Source: Melieria omissa
Lineage: Eukaryota > Arthropoda > Insecta > Diptera > Ulidiidae
Reading direction: 5' to 3'
NCBI GenBank assembly: GCA_963971225.1
Contig: OZ020267.1
Span: 69,849,718-69,913,717 of the forward strand
Length of the DNA stretch: 64,000 bases
Under the pieces are notes generated by a model. That model saw only the letters and a list, made by a program, of their open reading frames with translations, was not told where the DNA came from and searched no databases. A program made the translations under genes and the position numbers. This document shows positions 60,901 to 64,000 of the stretch, one piece after another (position 1 is the stretch's first letter; every line of letters starts with the position of its first letter).

Positions 60901-61448
60901 AATACCTGCGGAAAGTGGTAGGCAGGAATCAAAAGGATTGGGACACGCATATCCCCCTGTTCCTGATGGCGTATAGGTCAGCCCCGCACGACACGACCTC
61001 ACTCACTCCAGCCCGAGCAGTGTTCGGAACAGAGTTGCGGTTACCCGCTGACTTGAAGTTCGGGGTAGTCAGCACGACGGGAGGCGCTAAGACAGACTAC
61101 GTGGCCAATAAGCGGGCGGAACTGGAGGAAATTCACCAGTTTATAAGGAGCCGCACCAAACTGGTCAGCGATAAGGCGAAAGCCAGATACGATCTTCGGG
61201 CCAACTCAGCAGGGTTCCAGGAAGGCGATTTGGTAATGCTCTACAACCCGCAGCGGAGGAAAGGTTTGTCTCCGAAACTTCAAGCGTCATGGGAAGGACC
61301 TTACGAAGTCGTGACTAGGATTAACGACGTGGTATACCGGATTCAACGTTGCAGCAATAGAGGCGCCAAGCTGAAGGTAGTCCATTTGGAGCGCCTGGCG
61401 CCTCTTCACAGCGGAGCCTCGGCACTTGTTCGGGACGAACAAGTCTAA
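57942..61448 (+). CDS. pol: pol: protease, reverse transcriptase, RNase H, integrase
   Basis: Open for 1168 codons from a TTG at 57942; the frame continues open upstream into gag and lies one base back, so expression by -1 frameshifting is likely and the true N-terminus is upstream. Protease active site DTGAS (residues 17-21). Reverse transcriptase YLDD near 431. RNase H LDTDAS near 578. Integrase zinc-binding H-H-C-C (HNDSSGGHLG near 814; CDRCSAAKG) and catalytic D883, D943, E979, the D,D(35)E pattern. All catalytic motifs are intact. The C-terminus ends just before the internal LTR. Lineage within Ty3/gypsy is not assigned. Confidence 0.95.
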   Translation: MTIEGRIDGKLFVLTLDTGASYSIIKRKLLKNWEPLHGIQLRTATGERAPVRGEVTKTIAIGTSSLEHEFIVADIMDDVIIGVDFMIRHGFTLDLKENVLRYANVEFPLHTGYERSVAVRKVVSCQHRRIPANSEAIVWAKVDEDDGTSRLWVVEAPKQGHDNIIIGRTLVEPKNGRIPVRILNPLNAPRYVGKDEVIGECKEAVAVVNCESSPPGGNKKSGFNMDAIPQENQWSSELMAKQKQKARSLLQHYGSIFAAEAGGRTAIVKHNIDTGSAKPIRQPPRRVPLAKREEVTNLIENMRKDKVIEPSSGPWCSPVVLVKKKDGSTRFCVDYRKLNDVTKKDSYPLPRIDDTLDTLSGTQWFSTLDLRSGYWQVKLADKDKEKTAFSVGDGLWQFTVMPFGLCNAPATFERLMERVLKGLHWRTCLVYLDDIIVMGKSFDDHLGKLKEVFERIQKSGLKLNPKKCSLFQKEVKYLGHTVSARGVHTDEGKITAVKEWPRPRNLHELRSFLGLCTYYRRFVPGFANIASSLHKLTKKGQAFEWNEEQEQAFARLKEKLCSAPVLAFPVPGEMFVLDTDASGSSIGGVLSQIIDGQEQVIAYYSRVLSKPERNYCVTRRELLAVLDCVKHFHKYLYGQKFRLRTDHAALRWLLNFKDPEGQLARWIERLQSYDYTIEHRKGSSHGNADALSRRPCKVECRQCSRAESKEQIVDVRLVSVMPEEEWSAERLQKDQHEDADLAKIVEGKEQGARPDWQEMAGESPIAKAYWAQWKSLRLKEGCLYREWESADGRTSNPLMVVPKSRINEVIEAYHNDSSGGHLGITKTVAKIKRRFYWVGCQESVAEWIKSCDRCSAAKGPTRKSRGRMQQYNVGAPFERIAMDVAGPFPTSTLGNKYVLVVMDYFSKWPEVYPIPNQEATTISEKLVNNWEARFGVPLELHSDQGRNFESAVFKEVCELLGIKKTRTTPLHPQSDGMVERFNRTLEEYLRKVVGRNQKDWDTHIPLFLMAYRSAPHDTTSLTPARAVFGTELRLPADLKFGVVSTTGGAKTDYVANKRAELEEIHQFIRSRTKLVSDKAKARYDLRANSAGFQEGDLVMLYNPQRRKGLSPKLQASWEGPYEVVTRINDVVYRIQRCSNRGAKLKVVHLERLAPLHSGASALVRDEQV

Positions 61449-61459
61449 GTGGTGGGCAG

Positions 61460-61743
61460 TGTAACGATGAGACAGTCTGTCGCGGTGCAAAGCAACCCTG
61501 CCGCTACGTGCCGTGCTATAACCCAATCTGGCAACGACGGCCGCGATAATAACTTTTAGTCCAACCTGGCAACGATGGTCGCGGTCATCAGGGAAACTTC
61601 TAGTCCAATCTGGCAACGTTCGAGAACGATCTGCGCGACGGCCGGACAGAGTATAAAAGGTGGCCAGATGCGGTGCAGCGAGTCAGTCTGGTTTTGACAA
61701 GTGAAGTTGCCACACGGAATAATTAAGCAAATACTTAAGTGTA
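61460..61743 (+). repeat. Internal truncated LTR
   Basis: Matches the first 284 bp of the 427-bp LTR (U3 and the start of R, including the TATA box) and then stops at CTTAAGTGTA. Two extra bases (GT) follow before the pol duplication begins at 61746. The break is upstream of the LTR poly(A) signal. Confidence 0.93.
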
Positions 61744-61745
61744 GT

Positions 61746-63308
61746 GCTCCTGAACTTTAAAGATCCTGAAGGGCAATTGGCGCGGTGGATCGAGCGACTG
61801 CAGAGCTACGACTACACGATAGAGCATCGCAAGGGCAGTAGCCATGGAAATGCCGATGCCTTGTCCCGCCGTCCGTGCAAAGTCGAATGCAGGCAATGCT
61901 CGCGAGCCGAAAGTAAAGAACAGATAGTGGACGTCCGGTTGGTCAGCGTCATGCCAGAGGAAGAGTGGTCTGCGGAGAGGCTACAAAAAGACCAGCATGA
62001 GGATGCGGATCTTGCAAAAATCGTCGAAGGCAAGGAGCAAGGCGCACGTCCAGACTGGCAGGAGATGGCTGGTGAAAGCCCGATCGCTAAGGCTTACTGG
62101 GCACAGTGGAAAAGTCTGCGGCTGAAGGAAGGCTGCCTGTACCGCGAATGGGAGAGCGCGGATGGTCGTACCAGCAACCCCCTAATGGTAGTGCCGAAAA
62201 GCAGAATCAACGAGGTCATCGAGGCATACCATAACGACTCCAGTGGAGGGCACCTAGGCATCACCAAAACCGTCGCCAAAATAAAAAGACGATTCTACTG
62301 GGTAGGATGTCAGGAGTCTGTAGCCGAGTGGATTAAGAGCTGCGACCGATGTTCAGCCGCGAAAGGGCCGACAAGAAAATCTCGAGGCCGCATGCAGCAG
62401 TACAACGTGGGAGCGCCCTTCGAGCGGATTGCTATGGACGTCGCCGGCCCATTCCCAACTAGCACTCTAGGCAACAAATATGTGCTCGTCGTAATGGATT
62501 ACTTCAGCAAATGGCCCGAAGTGTACCCTATTCCTAACCAGGAGGCCACCACGATCTCGGAAAAGCTGGTAAACAACTGGGAAGCCAGGTTCGGAGTTCC
62601 GTTGGAGTTGCACTCAGATCAAGGCCGGAATTTCGAGTCTGCGGTATTCAAGGAAGTGTGTGAGCTGCTGGGGATAAAGAAAACGCGTACCACTCCTTTG
62701 CACCCACAGTCCGACGGCATGGTGGAACGCTTTAACCGGACACTGGAGGAATACCTGCGGAAAGTGGTAGGCAGGAATCAAAAGGATTGGGACACGCATA
62801 TCCCCCTGTTCCTGATGGCGTATAGGTCAGCCCCGCACGACACGACCTCACTCACTCCAGCCCGAGCAGTGTTCGGAACAGAGTTGCGGTTACCCGCTGA
62901 CTTGAAGTTCGGGGTAGTCAGCACGACGGGAGGCGCTAAGACAGACTACGTGGCCAATAAGCGGGCGGAACTGGAGGAAATTCACCAGTTTATAAGGAGC
63001 CGCACCAAACTGGTCAGCGATAAGGCGAAAGCCAGATACGATCTTCGGGCCAACTCAGCAGGGTTCCAGGAAGGCGATTTGGTAATGCTCTACAACCCGC
63101 AGCGGAGGAAAGGTTTGTCTCCGAAACTTCAAGCGTCATGGGAAGGACCTTACGAAGTCGTGACTAGGATTAACGACGTGGTATACCGGATTCAACGTTG
63201 CAGCAATAGAGGCGCCAAGCTGAAGGTAGTCCATTTGGAGCGCCTGGCGCCTCATCACAGCGGAGCCTCGGCACTTGTTCGGGACGAACAAGTCTAAGTG
63301 GTGGGCAG
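61746..63308 (+). pseudogene. Duplicated 3' part of pol (RNase H tail and integrase)
   Basis: 1563 bp that repeat 59897-61459 without indels; the translated parts differ at one residue (Leu to His near the C-terminus, 63252). It contains the complete integrase but lacks protease, reverse transcriptase and a start linked to gag. An in-frame ATG-like start exists, but nothing suggests separate expression. Confidence 0.92.
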
Positions 63309-63735
63309 TGTAACGATGAGACAGTCTGTCGCGGTGCAAAGCAACCCTGCCGCTACGTGCCGTGCTATAACCCAATCTGGCAACGACGGCCGCGATAATA
63401 ACTTTTAGTCCAACCTGGCAACGATGGTCGCGGTCATCAGGGAAACTTCTAGTCCAATCTGGCAACGTGCGAGAACGATCTGCGCGACGGCCGGACAGAG
63501 TATAAAAGGTGGCCAGATGCGGTGCAGCGAGTCAGTCTGGTTTTGACAAGTGAAGTTGCCACACGGAATAATTAAGCAAATACTTAAGTGTACGAACAGT
63601 AAAGTGTAAACTGTGAATAATAAAGTGACTGTTGGTGTATTTTATTGTCTGCGTTTAAGAAACTGACTGTGTTTTATTTTCAAATCACACAATCCAGAGA
63701 TACGTGACCGCCCACTAGACTTAGTATTCGTAACA
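63309..63735 (+). repeat. 3' LTR
   Basis: 427 bp, TGTAACGATG to GTAACA, same structure as LTR1. A G/A-rich tract (AAGTGGTGGGCAG) directly before it is the likely polypurine primer for plus-strand synthesis. Confidence 0.95.
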
Positions 63736-63739
63736 ATAT

Positions 63740-64000
63740 GGTTATCTTTGCGTATTTAGATAATAAAAGTGAGAGAGCAGCCAAAGCAGCTGTTCGCTAT
63801 TTGCCCGCTGAAATGAATTTATCGTACAACTGATTTAGTAAATAAGACGAGTAAATAAAATTGTCTGCTTATTAATCAATTTTAAATGGTCAACTATTTC
63901 ATTCGCACGCATGTTTTCTGGTAGTTTTGCAAAATTCGTTGGTAAGTTTTCATACAAATTTAATTTTGCTCTCTCTGTGAAAAAGTGGTAAATAAACTGT
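63740..64000 (-). repeat. Dispersed repeat Y, copy 2 (inverted)
   Basis: Reverse complement of about 50555-50827 with scattered differences. It is the target into which the gypsy element inserted; it runs off the window. Confidence 0.8.

Larger units (their letters stand above)
54123..63735 (+). mobile_element. Ty3/gypsy LTR retrotransposon with nested element and internal duplication
   Basis: Order: LTR1 (54123-54549), primer site, gag start, nested Transib-like element (54763-56615), rest of gag, pol, a truncated internal LTR (61460-61743), a second copy of the 3' part of pol (61746-63308) and LTR3 (63309-63735). ATAT flanks the whole (54119-54122, 63736-63739), and the related unoccupied sequence in repeat Y (near 50822-50831) shows one ATAT, so the target duplication is confirmed. 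There is no env. The LTRs are almost identical, so it is a recent insertion. Confidence 0.95.

Overview
This is a eukaryotic window, almost certainly from a higher (schizophoran) fly. It is AT-rich, has short Drosophila-like introns with GT..AG borders, and its conserved proteins read as fly orthologues. The transposon content and loose gene spacing suggest a non-Drosophila fly, for example a tephritid fruit fly, but the species cannot be fixed from this sequence alone.

Six conserved host genes are supported. On the minus strand are Hel89B (BTAF1/Mot1 family ATPase, 13 coding exons, 1053-8908), Seipin (34582-35836) and the H/ACA snoRNP protein GAR1 (42952-43647). On the plus strand are moira (BAF155/170-type SWI/SNF subunit, 26745-31166), Fdh (class III alcohol dehydrogenase/glutathione-dependent formaldehyde dehydrogenase, 32315-33674) and a PIN4-type parvulin (51757-52218). 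They do not form an operon or pathway. Hel89B and moira are both chromatin/transcription regulators; the others are lipid-droplet, redox, RNA-modification and proline-isomerase housekeeping genes.

The rest is dense accessory DNA. Left to right it holds: a pogo/Tigger-like element with a TTAA-flanked MITE inside it (10761-11664); a 5.5-kb LINE with a 13-bp target duplication, killed by three frameshifts (13605-19141); a foldback-like element with a 21-bp minisatellite (19744-20883); a decayed Tc1-like element carrying another TTAA MITE (21098-22600); a 2.6-kb non-coding Helitron (36937-39510) inserted into an older TIR repeat; a P-superfamily-like element carrying a THAP pseudogene (40398-42633); a chain of P-like elements joined by the same 8-mer (44237 to beyond 48240), one of which encodes an apparently intact four-exon THAP plus coiled-coil protein; a 1.5-kb near-perfect palindrome (52490-54010); and a young Ty3/gypsy LTR retrotransposon (54123-63735).

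The most interesting items are these. (1) P-like elements are chained head to tail, each separated by GTTGCAGC, and the largest encodes a 179-aa THAP/coiled-coil protein that resembles in layout the KP repressor of Drosophila P elements. (2) A Transib-type element sits in the gypsy gag gene, with a perfect CGTCG 5-bp duplication and ends that resemble V(D)J recombination signals: heptamer CACAGTG, 24-bp spacer, ACAAAAACG. (3) The gypsy copy has an internal tandem duplication (truncated LTR plus the 3' part of pol) that looks like aberrant reverse transcription. Boundaries and splice sites below were read by eye; family assignments come from recalled motif knowledge, not from database searches.
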